In this document: piece after piece, positions 28,739 through 36,728 of the stretch
How the letters are laid out: each line of letters starts with the position of its first letter
How positions within the stretch are numbered: the first letter of the stretch is position 1
NCBI RefSeq assembly: GCF_006715785.1
Contig: NZ_VFNX01000001.1
Location: forward strand, 3,424,501 to 3,488,500
Length of the DNA stretch: 64,000 bases
DNA from: Streptomyces puniciscabiei
GTDB taxonomy: Bacteria; Actinomycetota; Actinomycetes; Streptomycetales; Streptomycetaceae
Direction of reading: 5' to 3'
The notes under the pieces: model-generated
What the model was told of the DNA's origin: nothing
The model's database searches: none
Seen by the model: the letters and a program-made list of their open reading frames with translations, nothing else
Made by a program: the position numbers and the translations under genes

Positions 28739-30406
28739 ATGAGCGGCACGCACCTCACGAGACGGACCCTGCTCGCGGGCGCCACGGCCGCGGCGCTCGG
28801 GGCGACGGCCGGCACCGCGCGGGCGGCCGAGGCCTCGCCCCCCGGACAAGTCCCGGACATCTGGCGCGAGTTCACGCGCGCCCCCCTCACGCACCCCCAG
28901 ATCCCCTACGTCGGCCGCGCCGGCTACCGCGGCGGAGCGTCCCGCTTCCCCCGCCCCCGCCACTTCGCCGACGTCACCGACTACGGCGCCGTACCCGACG
29001 GCACCACCGACTGCGCCCCCGCGATCAACCGTGCCGTCGCCGCCGCCGGACGGGCCGGCGGTGGCACGGTCACCGTCCCGCCCGGCACCTTCCGCATCGA
29101 CGACGTGATCCGCATCGGTGATTCGGGCGTGGTCCTGCGCGGCGCCGGCAGCGGCCGTACGACGCTGTACGCGACGAAGTCCCTCACCGAGCTGATCGGC
29201 GTCTACGGCTCCCGCTACGGCGGGGACAAGTCGGCCTGGTCCTGGGCGGGCGGGCTCATCTGGCTGGCGCCCGGAGCCCGATGGGACTCCCTCGTGGCCG
29301 CCATCAGGTCCCGCGCCTGGCCGTTCGAGGGCTGGACCGGCAACAAGCGGGACGAGTGGGCGCCGCTGACGGCGGTGGAACCGGCCCGGCAGGGCTCGTG
29401 GACGGTCACCGTCGCCGATCCCGAAGGGCTGCATCCCGGCCGGCTCGTCCTCCTCCGCCTCGCCGACGACCCCGCGCACACCCTCCTCCAGCACATGGCC
29501 GGCGGCGGCCCGGGCCCGGCGTCGTACTCCTGGGACGACAAGACCAAGCTGCTGTCGTACGTCCCCTACGAGTGGCCGGTGCGCATCACCCGGGTCCGGG
29601 GCCGCCGGATCACCCTCGAACGCCCCCTCCCGCTCGACATCCGTCCCGAGTGGAACCCGCAACTGACCAGTCATGTATCCGAGTTGACCGGGTCGGCGGT
29701 CGAGGGCCTGACCCTGGAGGCGGTCGAGACCCCGCAGTCCCCGCACCTGCTCGACAAGGGCCACAACGGCGTGGTCCTCCAATGTGCCTACGACTGCTGG
29801 GTGGACGACGTCACGGTGACGAACGTGGACAACGGCTTCGGCCTGGTCGCCGCCTCCGCCTGCACCCTGCGCCGCACCCGGGTGGCCGGACGCGGCTCGC
29901 ACCACCCGTACTTCTGCCGCGAGGGCTCCCACGACAATCTGGTCGAGGACTTCGCCATCGAACAGCGCACGGTCCCGGCCCCGCCGAACACCCAGCTCCA
30001 CGGCATCAACGTCGAGGGACTGTCCTCCCACAACGTTTGGTCGCGCGGCCGGATGGAGATGGGCACCTTCGACAGCCACCGCGGCCTGCCCTTCGCAGAC
30101 GTCCGCACGGACATCACGGTGAACAACAACGGCCGCCACGGCGGGGACGCCAACGCCGGCCCGCTGTTCGGCGCCCGCTTCACCCACTGGAACATCAGGG
30201 TCACCAACGGCCGCGCGGGCCTGATGAAGATCGACGGCCTGGCCCCGTACTCGGCGACCGTCGGCCTCAACACGGTGACCGAGTCCGACCAGATCGACGT
30301 CCCCGACTTCACCGGCGACCTGCACTCCCGCCTGGAGCTGTACGGCACCACGGACGCCGTACGCCCGCGCAATCTGTACGACGCTCAGCGCGAGCTGCTG
30401 CGATAG
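28739..30406 (+). CDS. Tat-exported right-handed beta-helix (pectate-lyase-like) protein
   Basis: A 555-residue protein with a twin-arginine signal (THLTRRTLLAGATAAALGAT, cleavage near ARA-AEA). The mature part starts with VTDYGAVPDGTTDCAPAINR, the usual opening of pectate-lyase-superfamily beta-helix proteins, and continues with repeated beta strands (VTVTNVDNGFGLV, DFAIEQRTV). It probably cleaves or binds a plant or microbial polysaccharide outside the cell; substrate class cannot be read. ATG 28739 is chosen for AAGGGGCGGG upstream; ATG 28715 is an alternative. Its 3' end overlaps the convergent AraC gene by 22 bases. Confidence 0.85.
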   Translation: MSGTHLTRRTLLAGATAAALGATAGTARAAEASPPGQVPDIWREFTRAPLTHPQIPYVGRAGYRGGASRFPRPRHFADVTDYGAVPDGTTDCAPAINRAVAAAGRAGGGTVTVPPGTFRIDDVIRIGDSGVVLRGAGSGRTTLYATKSLTELIGVYGSRYGGDKSAWSWAGGLIWLAPGARWDSLVAAIRSRAWPFEGWTGNKRDEWAPLTAVEPARQGSWTVTVADPEGLHPGRLVLLRLADDPAHTLLQHMAGGGPGPASYSWDDKTKLLSYVPYEWPVRITRVRGRRITLERPLPLDIRPEWNPQLTSHVSELTGSAVEGLTLEAVETPQSPHLLDKGHNGVVLQCAYDCWVDDVTVTNVDNGFGLVAASACTLRRTRVAGRGSHHPYFCREGSHDNLVEDFAIEQRTVPAPPNTQLHGINVEGLSSHNVWSRGRMEMGTFDSHRGLPFADVRTDITVNNNGRHGGDANAGPLFGARFTHWNIRVTNGRAGLMKIDGLAPYSATVGLNTVTESDQIDVPDFTGDLHSRLELYGTTDAVRPRNLYDAQRELLR

Positions 30407-31185
30407 CGCCCCGGGGTCACCCCGACCAGCCTCTTGAAGTGCCGGGTGAGATGGGCCTGGTCGTAGAAGCCGGTGGCCGAGGCCACCTCGCCCGGAGCCA
30501 GCCCGTCCAGCAGCAGCCGCCGGGCCCGCCCGACCCGGCGCGACATCAGGTACTGGTGCGGGGCGATGCCGTACGCCCCGCTGAACGCCCGCACCAGATG
30601 GGCGGGATGCGCGTGCAGCAGGCGCCCGGCCTCCTCCAGCGAGACGCCGTCGGCCACCCGGGCGTCGAGCAGTTCCCGCAGCCGCCGGCCGAGGACCGGA
30701 TCCGGGCGGGGCACCGGTGCGTCGGTCCGCCCTCGCAGATGGTCCCGCAGCCGCTCCCCGACCAGGGTCAGCCTGCTCTCCGCCTCCAGTTCGTCGCCGG
30801 GCCCGGCGAGGGCGGAGTGCACCTGCCCGACGCGCCGCCGCAGCAGCGGATCCCGCAGGCCGGGTGTGTCGACGGCGCGCCCGATGAGCTCCTCGCCGAG
30901 CCGGCTGCTGTCGAGGTAGACGACCCGTTTGCGGAAGCCGTCCGGGGTGGCGGGGGAGCCGTTGTGCGGCACGTGCGGCGGCAGCAGGGTGACGGTGTCG
31001 TGCGGGGTGCCGTGCTCGTGCCGGTCGAGCTCGTACCGTACGGCCCCGTCGTCCACGATGAGCAGCGTCCAGGCGTCGTGGACGTGCATCGGGTAGGCGT
31101 ACTCGGTGAAGTGGGCGTGGAAGACCTCCACGACACCCGGGACGCGCGGGCGCCAGGCGGAGACTTCGGGCTGGTCGGCGGCCAC
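30385..31185 (-). CDS. AraC-family transcriptional regulator
   Basis: A 266-residue regulator with an N-terminal cupin-like sensing domain (HAHFTEYAYPMHVHDAWTLL) and two C-terminal helix-turn-helix motifs (SLEEAGRLLHAHPAHLVRAF; APGEVASATGFYDQAHLTRH), ending GVTPGRYRSS. The start is GTG 31183-31185; a TTG at 31200 is in frame. It is divergent from the DUF2000 gene with a 49-base gap, a pairing often seen, so it probably controls that gene. The ligand is unknown. Confidence 0.88.
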   Translation of the reverse strand: MAADQPEVSAWRPRVPGVVEVFHAHFTEYAYPMHVHDAWTLLIVDDGAVRYELDRHEHGTPHDTVTLLPPHVPHNGSPATPDGFRKRVVYLDSSRLGEELIGRAVDTPGLRDPLLRRRVGQVHSALAGPGDELEAESRLTLVGERLRDHLRGRTDAPVPRPDPVLGRRLRELLDARVADGVSLEEAGRLLHAHPAHLVRAFSGAYGIAPHQYLMSRRVGRARRLLLDGLAPGEVASATGFYDQAHLTRHFKRLVGVTPGRYRSSSR

Positions 31186-31234
31186 GCAAAGAACGTACAA
31201 GACGTCGTCGTACGGCGGTCGGCAGTCTCATTCC

Positions 31235-31660
31235 ATGAGCGCTGAACCCATCCGTTTCGACACGAAGATCGCCGTGCTGCTGCGCGCGGACCTGGAGCCC
31301 TGGCAGCGGCTCAACGTCACCGCGTTCCTGGTCAGCGGCCTGGGCGCGACGGTCCCCGAGGTGATCGGCGAGCCGTACGAGGACGCCGACGAGGTGGCGT
31401 ACCTGCCCATGTTCCGCCAGCCGGTGCTGGTCTTCGAGGGCTCGAAGGAGACCCTCAAGGCGGCCCACGGCAGGGCGCTGAGCCGCGCCCTGCCCCGTGC
31501 CGTCTTCACCTCGGACCTGTTCGCCACGGGCAACGACCGCGACAACCGCGCGGCGGTGCGGGCCGTACCGACGGCCGAGCTGGACCTGGTCGGGCTGGCG
31601 GTGTACGGCCCGCGCAACGCTGTGGACAAGGTCCTCAAGGGCGCACGGATGCACCCCTGA
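31235..31660 (+). CDS. DUF2000-family protein
   Basis: A 141-residue protein from ATG 31235. Its text (TKIAVLLRADLEPWQRLNVT, AFLVSGLGATVPEVIGEPYE, DLVGLAVYGPRNAVDKVLKG) matches DUF2000, which adopts a peptidyl-tRNA-hydrolase-II-like fold; the activity is not established. It is divergent from the AraC gene at 30385-31185, and the short shared promoter region suggests it is the AraC target. Confidence 0.82.
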   Translation: MSAEPIRFDTKIAVLLRADLEPWQRLNVTAFLVSGLGATVPEVIGEPYEDADEVAYLPMFRQPVLVFEGSKETLKAAHGRALSRALPRAVFTSDLFATGNDRDNRAAVRAVPTAELDLVGLAVYGPRNAVDKVLKGARMHP

Positions 31661-31675
31661 GGTGCGTGCCGCGGG

Positions 31676-32149
31676 TCAGCCGAACATGCCGGGCCGGTAG
31701 TCGCCGGCGGGCTGCCGGACGATGACGTTGACGCGGTTGTAGGCGTTGATCAGGGCGATCAGCGCCACGAGCGCGGCGAGCTGGTCCTCGTCGTAGTGCT
31801 TGGCGGCGTTCGCCCAGACCTCGTCCGGGACGCCACCGGCCGCGTCGGCGATGCGGGTGCCCTGCTCGGTCAGCTCCAGCGCGGCCCGCTCGGCCTCGCT
31901 GAACACCTCGGCCTCCCGCCAGGTCGCGACCAGGTGCAGCCGCTGCGCCGTCTCCCCGGCGGCGGTCGCGTCCTTGGTGTGCATGTCGGTGCACATCGCG
32001 CACCCGTTGATCTGACTGGCCCGGATCTTCACCAGCTCCTGTGTCGCGGCCGGCAGGGGGGAGTCCGTGACCACCTTCCCCGCCGAGTTGATGTGCTTGA
32101 GGAACGTGCCGGTCACGGCGTTGGCGAAGAGGTTGAGGCGTGCGTCCAT
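31676..32149 (-). CDS. AhpD-like alkylhydroperoxidase-family protein
   Basis: A 157-residue protein reading MDARLNLFANAVTGTF from ATG 32147-32149. It contains the AhpD core NGCAMCTDMHTKDA, with the redox CxxC pair and a following His, preceded by ELVKIRASQ. Members reduce peroxides with thiol donors or have related redox functions. The upstream site GGGAGCAC is a modest ribosome site. A perfect palindrome GTGACCCGGGTCAC lies 77 bases upstream. It is convergent with the DUF2000 gene. Confidence 0.88.
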   Translation of the reverse strand: MDARLNLFANAVTGTFLKHINSAGKVVTDSPLPAATQELVKIRASQINGCAMCTDMHTKDATAAGETAQRLHLVATWREAEVFSEAERAALELTEQGTRIADAAGGVPDEVWANAAKHYDEDQLAALVALIALINAYNRVNVIVRQPAGDYRPGMFG

Positions 32150-32635
32150 GGTGTGCTCCCGTGTGGTTTTTCGTGGGCTGCACCTTCCTGACGGATCCGG
32201 CCGTGGAGATGTGACGAGGTCGAGCGTGACCCGGGTCACGGGTGTCCGGGCCGCGGATCCGTCCGTGAACGGAATCTGCACAGGGCTTACGCAAGCGGGG
32301 GCCGGGCGGGTTCGCTTGGTGCGGAGATGTCCTGGTCGGTGTGGCGGTGGCAAGAGCTGTGGCCTGCCTGTGCGGCGCGGCATGTGGAGGTACTGGCCCC
32401 AACCCGTGACCGTGTCCGCACCGATGGGTCATCCGGCGCGCTCAACTGACGGGGTGCGGCTGGCGGTTGACTGGCTGCCCGGCACGCTCCGTGGTTTGAT
32501 CGCTCGCACCGCCGGGATCGCGCCAGGTGTCCTGAAAGGGATGGCGCACGCCCGCGGTCGCGGCCCACCATCTGTCCCCAGCGGGCCGCTTCCCCTTGGA
32601 CCTTGTGGACCATCCATGCGAAGGGCAGTTTCACC
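32150..32635. other. 486-base gap between the ahpD-like gene and the leader-peptide gene
   Basis: Apart from the palindrome at 32226-32239 and a ribosome site at 32620, I see no convincing gene. Frames on both strands have no good start sites and read as Arg/Pro/Ala-rich shadow sequence. It probably contains two divergent promoters. Confidence 0.6.
32226..32239 (-). promoter_or_regulatory. Perfect palindrome upstream of the ahpD-like gene
   Basis: GTGACCCGGGTCAC is a 14-base perfect palindrome about 77 bases before the ahpD-like start, suited to a MarR- or TetR-type dimer. The flanking sequence GCGTGACCCGGGTCACGG extends the symmetry only partly. Confidence 0.55.
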
Positions 32636-32845
32636 ATGAACGCCGCTCACCAGATCCAGACCCTCGAGATCTCCGACGCCGAGCTCGACACCGTCTCCGG
32701 TGGCCTGGCCCCCGAGGCCAGCCTCTCCGCCGACTCCACCACCCTGAGCAGCGCCGACGCGCTGTCCCAGCTCGGCGCCGTCCAGGGCGAGGTGCTGGGC
32801 GCCCTGGCCCAGCCCCACCAGATCGGCGTCAACCTCACCGTCTGA
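32636..32845 (+). CDS. Orphan double-glycine-leader peptide (possible RiPP precursor)
   Basis: A 69-residue peptide from ATG 32636 behind GAAGGG. Residues 1-23 look like a bacteriocin/lantipeptide leader: IQTLEISDAELDTVSGG, i.e. acidic helix then E-L-D-x-V-S-G-G with the double glycine at 22-23. The remaining 46 residues (from LAPEASLSADSTTLSSADA to QIGVNLTV) are rich in Ser, Thr, Ala and Leu with no cysteine, so not a classical lanthipeptide core. No modifying enzyme, C39 peptidase or peptide ABC exporter is present in the window. An MFS exporter lies nearby on the other strand. Whether it is processed is unknown. Confidence 0.72.
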   Translation: MNAAHQIQTLEISDAELDTVSGGLAPEASLSADSTTLSSADALSQLGAVQGEVLGALAQPHQIGVNLTV

Positions 32846-33027
32846 TCACCCAGATCGCCGTACCCCAGCCCCCTGCCGGTGGAGAACTCCCGGGCGGGGG
32901 GCTCGGTCATGGCGGCGGACAGGGCCATGTGCGCCGCCTTTTCGGGTGCTTTGTGCACCTCGACGCTTCTCGCCCGCGGGGCGACGGCATACCTGTGGCG
33001 ACCACACACCGACCGAAGGAGACGCTT

Positions 33028-33279
33028 ATGCGTGCACCTGCCGTGCTGGCTGCCATCGCTCTTGCCGGAACCGTTCTGCTGGGTGGTGCGGCCCAGGCCC
33101 TCGCCGACGACAACGACGACATGGGCATGGGCAGCGTCATGGGCAACGCCGGAGGTGATTTCGGGAGCACCTCTCTGGCCAAGCCCGATTCCGGCAAGGA
33201 CGCGTCCGGTCTCGGCCAGGGCCAGGGTGCGTCCGGTTTCGGCAAAGCCGGGTCGATCTTCGACCGGACCACCGGCTGA
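33028..33279 (+). CDS. Small secreted Gly/Asp-rich protein
   Basis: An 83-residue protein from ATG 33028 with GAAGGAG upstream. A signal peptide (LAAIALAGTVLLGGAAQALA) is followed by about 57 mature residues: an acidic start DDNDDMGMG, then Gly/Ser-rich repeats with GLGQGQGASGFGKAGSIF. No cysteine or known domain is present. It lies 182 bases after the double-glycine-leader gene and ends at a strong terminator. It may be a structural surface peptide; no family is recognised. Confidence 0.75.
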   Translation: MRAPAVLAAIALAGTVLLGGAAQALADDNDDMGMGSVMGNAGGDFGSTSLAKPDSGKDASGLGQGQGASGFGKAGSIFDRTTG

Positions 33280-33301
33280 CGGCCGGGCCGACCCCTGCAA
33301 T

Positions 33302-33340
33302 CCCCGCCCGGCACCGGGATGTTCTCGGTGCGGGGCGGGG
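33302..33340 (+). terminator. Strong hairpin after the small secreted protein gene
   Basis: CCCCGCCCGGCACCG pairs with CGGTGCGGGGCGGGG around a short loop, with a single mismatch, about 20 bases after the stop codon. It is followed by ACTTTCC. Confidence 0.8.
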
Positions 33341-33439
33341 ACTTTCCGCGGAGGGGAGGGGGTTGGCGGGGGTTTGCCGTGGGCGGCGGGCGGCGCGATC
33401 GCCTCGGCGGGGGGCGATTTTCTCGGCGGGGGGTGCGAT

Positions 33440-33690
33440 TTCCTCGGCGTTCTCGGATGCTCGGTGCTCGGCGTGCTCGGAGTTCTCGGGTGCTCGGCGT
33501 CCTCGCGCCTCCTCGGCGTCCTCGTGCCTCCTCGTGCCTCCTCGTGCCTCCTCGTGCCTCCTTGGCCTCCTCGTGCCTCCTGGGGCCTACTCCGCCTCCT
33601 CGGCGTCCTCACGACTCCTGGCTGCTCGCGCCTCCTGGGGCTGCTCGCGCCTCCTGGGCCTGCTCCCGCCTCCTGGGCCTCCTCCGCATC
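33440..33690. repeat. Degenerate CTCCTCG-type tandem repeat region
   Basis: About 250 bases of pyrimidine-biased repeats on the plus strand. At 33521-33560 four perfect decamers CTCGTGCCTC follow one another; the flanks are degenerate units such as CTCGGCGTC, TGCTCGG and CGCCTCCTGGG. No coding frame is convincing on either strand. The strong purine/pyrimidine strand bias and decamer period suggest a slippage-prone array or a structural spacer between the secreted-peptide terminator and the convergent MFS gene. Confidence 0.8.
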
Positions 33691-33737
33691 CCCGGCTGAC
33701 GTCAGGAGGTTCGGCGCCCCGGGTCTGCCCGAATCCC

Positions 33738-34991
33738 TCAGGCGGCCTGCTCGGACGCCCGCGGCTGCGCTTCCGGCGCAGGGGCCGCCGGGCTCTCCTT
33801 CGGCAGCCCCCGCATGAGCACCCCGTACCCCACCCCCGCGACCGTCCCCACCACGGCGCACATGCCCCACAGCCACTGTGCGCCCAGCCGGTCGATGACG
33901 GCGCCGGACATCAGCGGTGCGACCAGCGCGGCGACGGACCAGGACAGCGTGTACACGCCCTGGTAGCGGCCGCGTCCGTGGACCGGGGACAGCCGGACGA
34001 CGAGTCCGGTCTGGGTCGGCGCGTTGACGATCTCGGCGAGGGTCCAGACGCACACGGTGACCATGAAGACGCCGACCGATCCGGCGAAGGCGGTGAGCCC
34101 GAAGCCGTAGCCGGCGAGCAGTGAGGAGACGACCAGCAGGGTGCGAGGGTCGCGGTGCTCGATGAACCGGGTGACCGGGATCTGCAGGGCGACGATCAGG
34201 ATGCCGTTGACGGCGATGGCGACGCCGTAGTCGGCGGGCGAGAACCCGGCCCGGCCCATGGCCACCGGCAGTCCCACCGACCCCTGCTGGAAGACGAGGG
34301 CGACCAGGAAGGACAGCCCGACGACGGCCATGTACCGCCCGTCCCGCAGCACGGTGCCGAGGCTGACGGCGCCGTCCTTCTCCTTCACGTGTGCCGTCGG
34401 CCGGGACTCGGGCAGCTTGAGGAAGACGACGAGCGCGCAGGCCAGGGTCATCCCGGCCTCGATGAGGAAGCCGGCGCGATAGCTGACCTCGGCGATGAAC
34501 CCGGCGGCCGTGGAGGAGACGGCGAACCCGAGGTTGATGGCCCAGTAGTTGAGGGAGAACGCGCGGACGCGGTCCTCGGGGCGGACGATGTCGGCCATCA
34601 TCGCCTGTACCGCCGGCCGGGAGGCGTTGGAGGCCATGCCGACGAGGAAGGCGACGGCGGCGATGGCGACGGGGTCCGTCATGAAGCCGAGCAGCGCGAC
34701 GGAGGCGGCCGTGGCCGACTGGGCGAGGAGCAGTGTCGGCCGCCTGCCGAGCCGGTCGGCCATCACCCCGCCCCCGAGCGAGGAGACGACCCCGCCCAGC
34801 CCGTGCAGCGAGGCGACGAGACCGGCGTACGAGGCGGAGTAGCCGCGGTCGAGGGTGAGGTACAGGGCCATGAAGGTGGCCACGAACGCGCCGAGCCGGT
34901 TGACGAGGGTGCTGGTCCACAGCCACCAGAACGCACGGGGCAGCCCGGAGACGCTCTCCCGGGCGGCACGTCGGAGACGGGTGGCGGACAT
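33738..34991 (-). CDS. MFS drug/metabolite exporter
   Basis: A 417-residue, about 12-helix MFS protein from ATG 34989-34991 (a further start at 35021 is possible). The conserved loop motif is GGGVMADRLGRRPTLLLAQS, and helix text such as YWAINLGFAVSSTAAGFIAE is typical of the DHA1/MDR-type exporters. The C-terminus ends in a hydrophilic Ala/Pro/Glu tail. It is proton driven, with unknown substrate. Its 3' end faces the repeat region and the peptide genes, so any link to the nearby leader peptide is speculative. Confidence 0.88.
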   Translation of the reverse strand: MSATRLRRAARESVSGLPRAFWWLWTSTLVNRLGAFVATFMALYLTLDRGYSASYAGLVASLHGLGGVVSSLGGGVMADRLGRRPTLLLAQSATAASVALLGFMTDPVAIAAVAFLVGMASNASRPAVQAMMADIVRPEDRVRAFSLNYWAINLGFAVSSTAAGFIAEVSYRAGFLIEAGMTLACALVVFLKLPESRPTAHVKEKDGAVSLGTVLRDGRYMAVVGLSFLVALVFQQGSVGLPVAMGRAGFSPADYGVAIAVNGILIVALQIPVTRFIEHRDPRTLLVVSSLLAGYGFGLTAFAGSVGVFMVTVCVWTLAEIVNAPTQTGLVVRLSPVHGRGRYQGVYTLSWSVAALVAPLMSGAVIDRLGAQWLWGMCAVVGTVAGVGYGVLMRGLPKESPAAPAPEAQPRASEQAA

Positions 34992-35158
34992 GACAAGACC
35001 CCCCAGAGGTTTGCGGCTCAAGCGGTAAGCGGCTCATGCGGTAAGCACAACTTACATAGGAGGTCTGCCGGGGGCCACTCGATTAACAGATCCCGTCAAC
35101 GGTCCACCCACCGGTCGGCCGGGGCGATGCCCCGAACGCGTGGATTACGCTCTGACGC

Positions 35159-35920
35159 ATGGCCGACGCACCGTACAAGCTGATCCTCCTCCGCCACGGC
35201 GAGAGCGAGTGGAACGCGAAGAACCTGTTCACCGGCTGGGTGGACGTCAACCTCAACGAGAAGGGCGAGAAGGAGGCAGTCCGCGGTGGCGAGCTCCTGA
35301 AGGACGCCGACCTTCTCCCCGACGTGGTCCACACGTCCCTCCAGAAGCGCGCGATCCGCACGGCCCAGCTGGCCCTGGAGGCCGCGGACCGCCACTGGAT
35401 CCCCGTCCACCGCAGCTGGCGCCTGAACGAGCGCCACTACGGCGCGCTCCAGGGCAAGGACAAGGCGGCCACCCTGGCCGAGTTCGGCGAGGAGCAGTTC
35501 ATGCTCTGGCGCCGCTCCTACGACACCCCGCCGCCGCCGCTCGCCGACGACTCCGAGTTCTCCCAGTTCGACGACCCGCGCTACGCCACGCTCCCGCCGG
35601 AGCTGCGCCCGAAGACGGAGTGCCTGAAGGACGTCGTCCACCGGATGCTTCCGTACTGGTTCGACGCGATCGTCCCCGACCTCCTGACCGGCCGCACGGT
35701 CCTGGTCGCGGCCCACGGCAACTCGCTGCGCGCCCTGGTCAAGCACCTGGACGGCATCTCCGACGCCGACATCGCGGGCCTGAACATCCCGACGGGCATC
35801 CCGCTCGTCTACGAACTCGACGCCGACTTCAAGCCGGTCACCCCCGGCGGCAAGTACCTCGACCCCGAGGCGGCCGCGGCGGCGATCGAGGCGGTCAAGA
35901 ACCAGGGCAAGAAGAAGTAG
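35159..35920 (+). CDS. gpmA: 2,3-bisphosphoglycerate-dependent phosphoglycerate mutase
   Basis: A 253-residue dPGM from ATG 35159. It has the phosphohistidine motif [18 protein letters not shown], the [12 protein letters not shown] loop and the second catalytic histidine in [15 protein letters not shown]. It interconverts 3- and 2-phosphoglycerate in glycolysis. Genomic position between mshA-YbjN and phoR-phoP matches mycobacteria (gpm1 before senX3-regX3). A hairpin terminator follows at 35932-35970. The Lys-rich C-terminus (KNQGKKK) is normal. Confidence 0.97.
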   Translation: MADAPYKLILLRHGESEWNAKNLFTGWVDVNLNEKGEKEAVRGGELLKDADLLPDVVHTSLQKRAIRTAQLALEAADRHWIPVHRSWRLNERHYGALQGKDKAATLAEFGEEQFMLWRRSYDTPPPPLADDSEFSQFDDPRYATLPPELRPKTECLKDVVHRMLPYWFDAIVPDLLTGRTVLVAAHGNSLRALVKHLDGISDADIAGLNIPTGIPLVYELDADFKPVTPGGKYLDPEAAAAAIEAVKNQGKKK

Positions 35921-35931
35921 GTTCCGTGATC

Positions 35932-35970
35932 ATGCCCCTGAGCTGGGCCTTCTGCGCAGGTCAGGGGCAT
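35932..35970 (+). terminator. gpmA terminator
   Basis: ATGCCCCTGA (35932-35941) pairs perfectly with TCAGGGGCAT (35961-35970), followed by TCTC. The loop is 19 bases. Confidence 0.75.
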
Positions 35971-36022
35971 TCTCGCGGTCTGGGCCCGCTCCGGGGCTCA
36001 GGCCCCGGGTCCGCTGTGCGGC

Positions 36023-36354
36023 CTATCCGAAATTCTTGACCTCGGCGCCGCCTGCTGCGGGCTTCGCGACCTGGAACGTCTTGGCGTACGTATGCTGCTC
36101 GTTGTCGCTGTCCAGGCAGACAACCTTGGCGGTTGCCTGCGTGCCGTTCTTCGGAATTCCCGTGAGGAGGACCGAGTACGACTCGGTCGCGTTGTCACCG
36201 GGAAGCTCGTCCGAGTCGGCTATTCCCTTCTTGGGCGTTACCGTCACCGTATCCGGTGTCGAGTCCCCGAATCTCGCACAGCTCACTGTTCCCAGTGAGG
36301 CCACGACCGCGACGGAGCCGAGTGTCTTCCCTTTCTGCTGCTGAAATTCCGCAT
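36023..36354 (-). pseudogene. Small lipoprotein gene with an apparent -1 frameshift in the signal peptide
   Basis: A ribosome site GGGAGG lies five bases before an ATG at 36352-36354, which begins MRNFSSRKG. In that frame a stop comes after 23 residues. The adjacent frame continues KTLGSVAVVASLGTVSC, a lipoprotein signal with lipobox TVSC, then a Thr/Asp-rich domain of about 80 residues containing one more Cys and ending GGAEVKNFG. Adding one G to the GGG run near 36341 would join both parts into a perfect lipoprotein. It may be a sequencing error, a recent mutation or a slippage site. Confidence 0.6.
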
Positions 36355-36518
36355 TTCAGCCTCCCACGTTCAGACGGATTTGCCGGGTGCCGGCTGTCCA
36401 GGGCGCATGGGGGAGCCGGTCGATTCCGGCTTCGGACGCCAACTCCCTTGCGCTGAGCACTTCTACGGGTGTGACGCCTCTTTCGACACTAGCGAGCAGC
36501 GGGTGAGTCGTATAGCTC

Positions 36519-36545
36519 GAAGTCGCCCAAGAAATGGGCGACTTC
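36519..36545. terminator. Eleven-base perfect hairpin
   Basis: GAAGTCGCCCA (36519-36529) and TGGGCGACTTC (36535-36545) surround a five-base AGAAA loop. No U-run is seen. It lies between two minus-strand secreted protein genes and may terminate or act as an RNA structure. Confidence 0.5.
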
Positions 36546-36655
36546 CGACCCGCACATCGAGATGCACGCGTTTCTTGGCGGCCTTCCCCTCGGGGACGCG
36601 GCGCTCAGGTTCTGTGCAGTCGAAGGTGACCTGGACCACATGGCCTTCCCGCGAT

Positions 36656-36696
36656 CACGCCCCCGACTTGCGCGTATCGCGCGGATCGGGGGCGTG
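36656..36696 (-). terminator. Terminator of the Thr/Pro-rich secreted protein gene
   Basis: CACGCCCCCGA (36656-36666) pairs with TCGGGGGCGTG (36686-36696); the loop itself contains TGCGCG-TAT-CGCGCG, extending the structure. It lies 33 bases after the stop of the minus-strand gene at 36729-37397. Confidence 0.75.
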
Positions 36697-36728
36697 TTCA
36701 CGTGGAGGTGCTGTCACGCGGGAGACGC

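Larger units (their letters stand above)
36355..36728. other. 374-base gap between two small secreted protein genes
   Basis: The gap contains the hairpins at 36519-36545 and 36656-36696 and the promoter region of the frameshifted lipoprotein gene. A minus-strand frame of 70 codons (36489-36701) overlaps both hairpins and lacks a good start site; I do not regard it as a gene. Confidence 0.55.

Noticed and set aside
28679..31654. Minus-strand frame of 991 codons
   Set aside because: Antisense to the beta-helix protein and in another frame from the AraC gene; no motif or start site.
33440..33690. CRISPR-like array
   Set aside because: The decamer units have no spacers, no conserved 25-35 base repeat and no cas genes.
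32647..35037. Minus-strand frame of 796 codons across the repeat array and peptide genes
   Set aside because: It runs through the MFS gene in the wrong frame and through intergenic repeats; no plausible start.
36489..36701. 70-codon minus-strand frame between two secreted protein genes
   Set aside because: It spans two hairpins and lacks a start signal.
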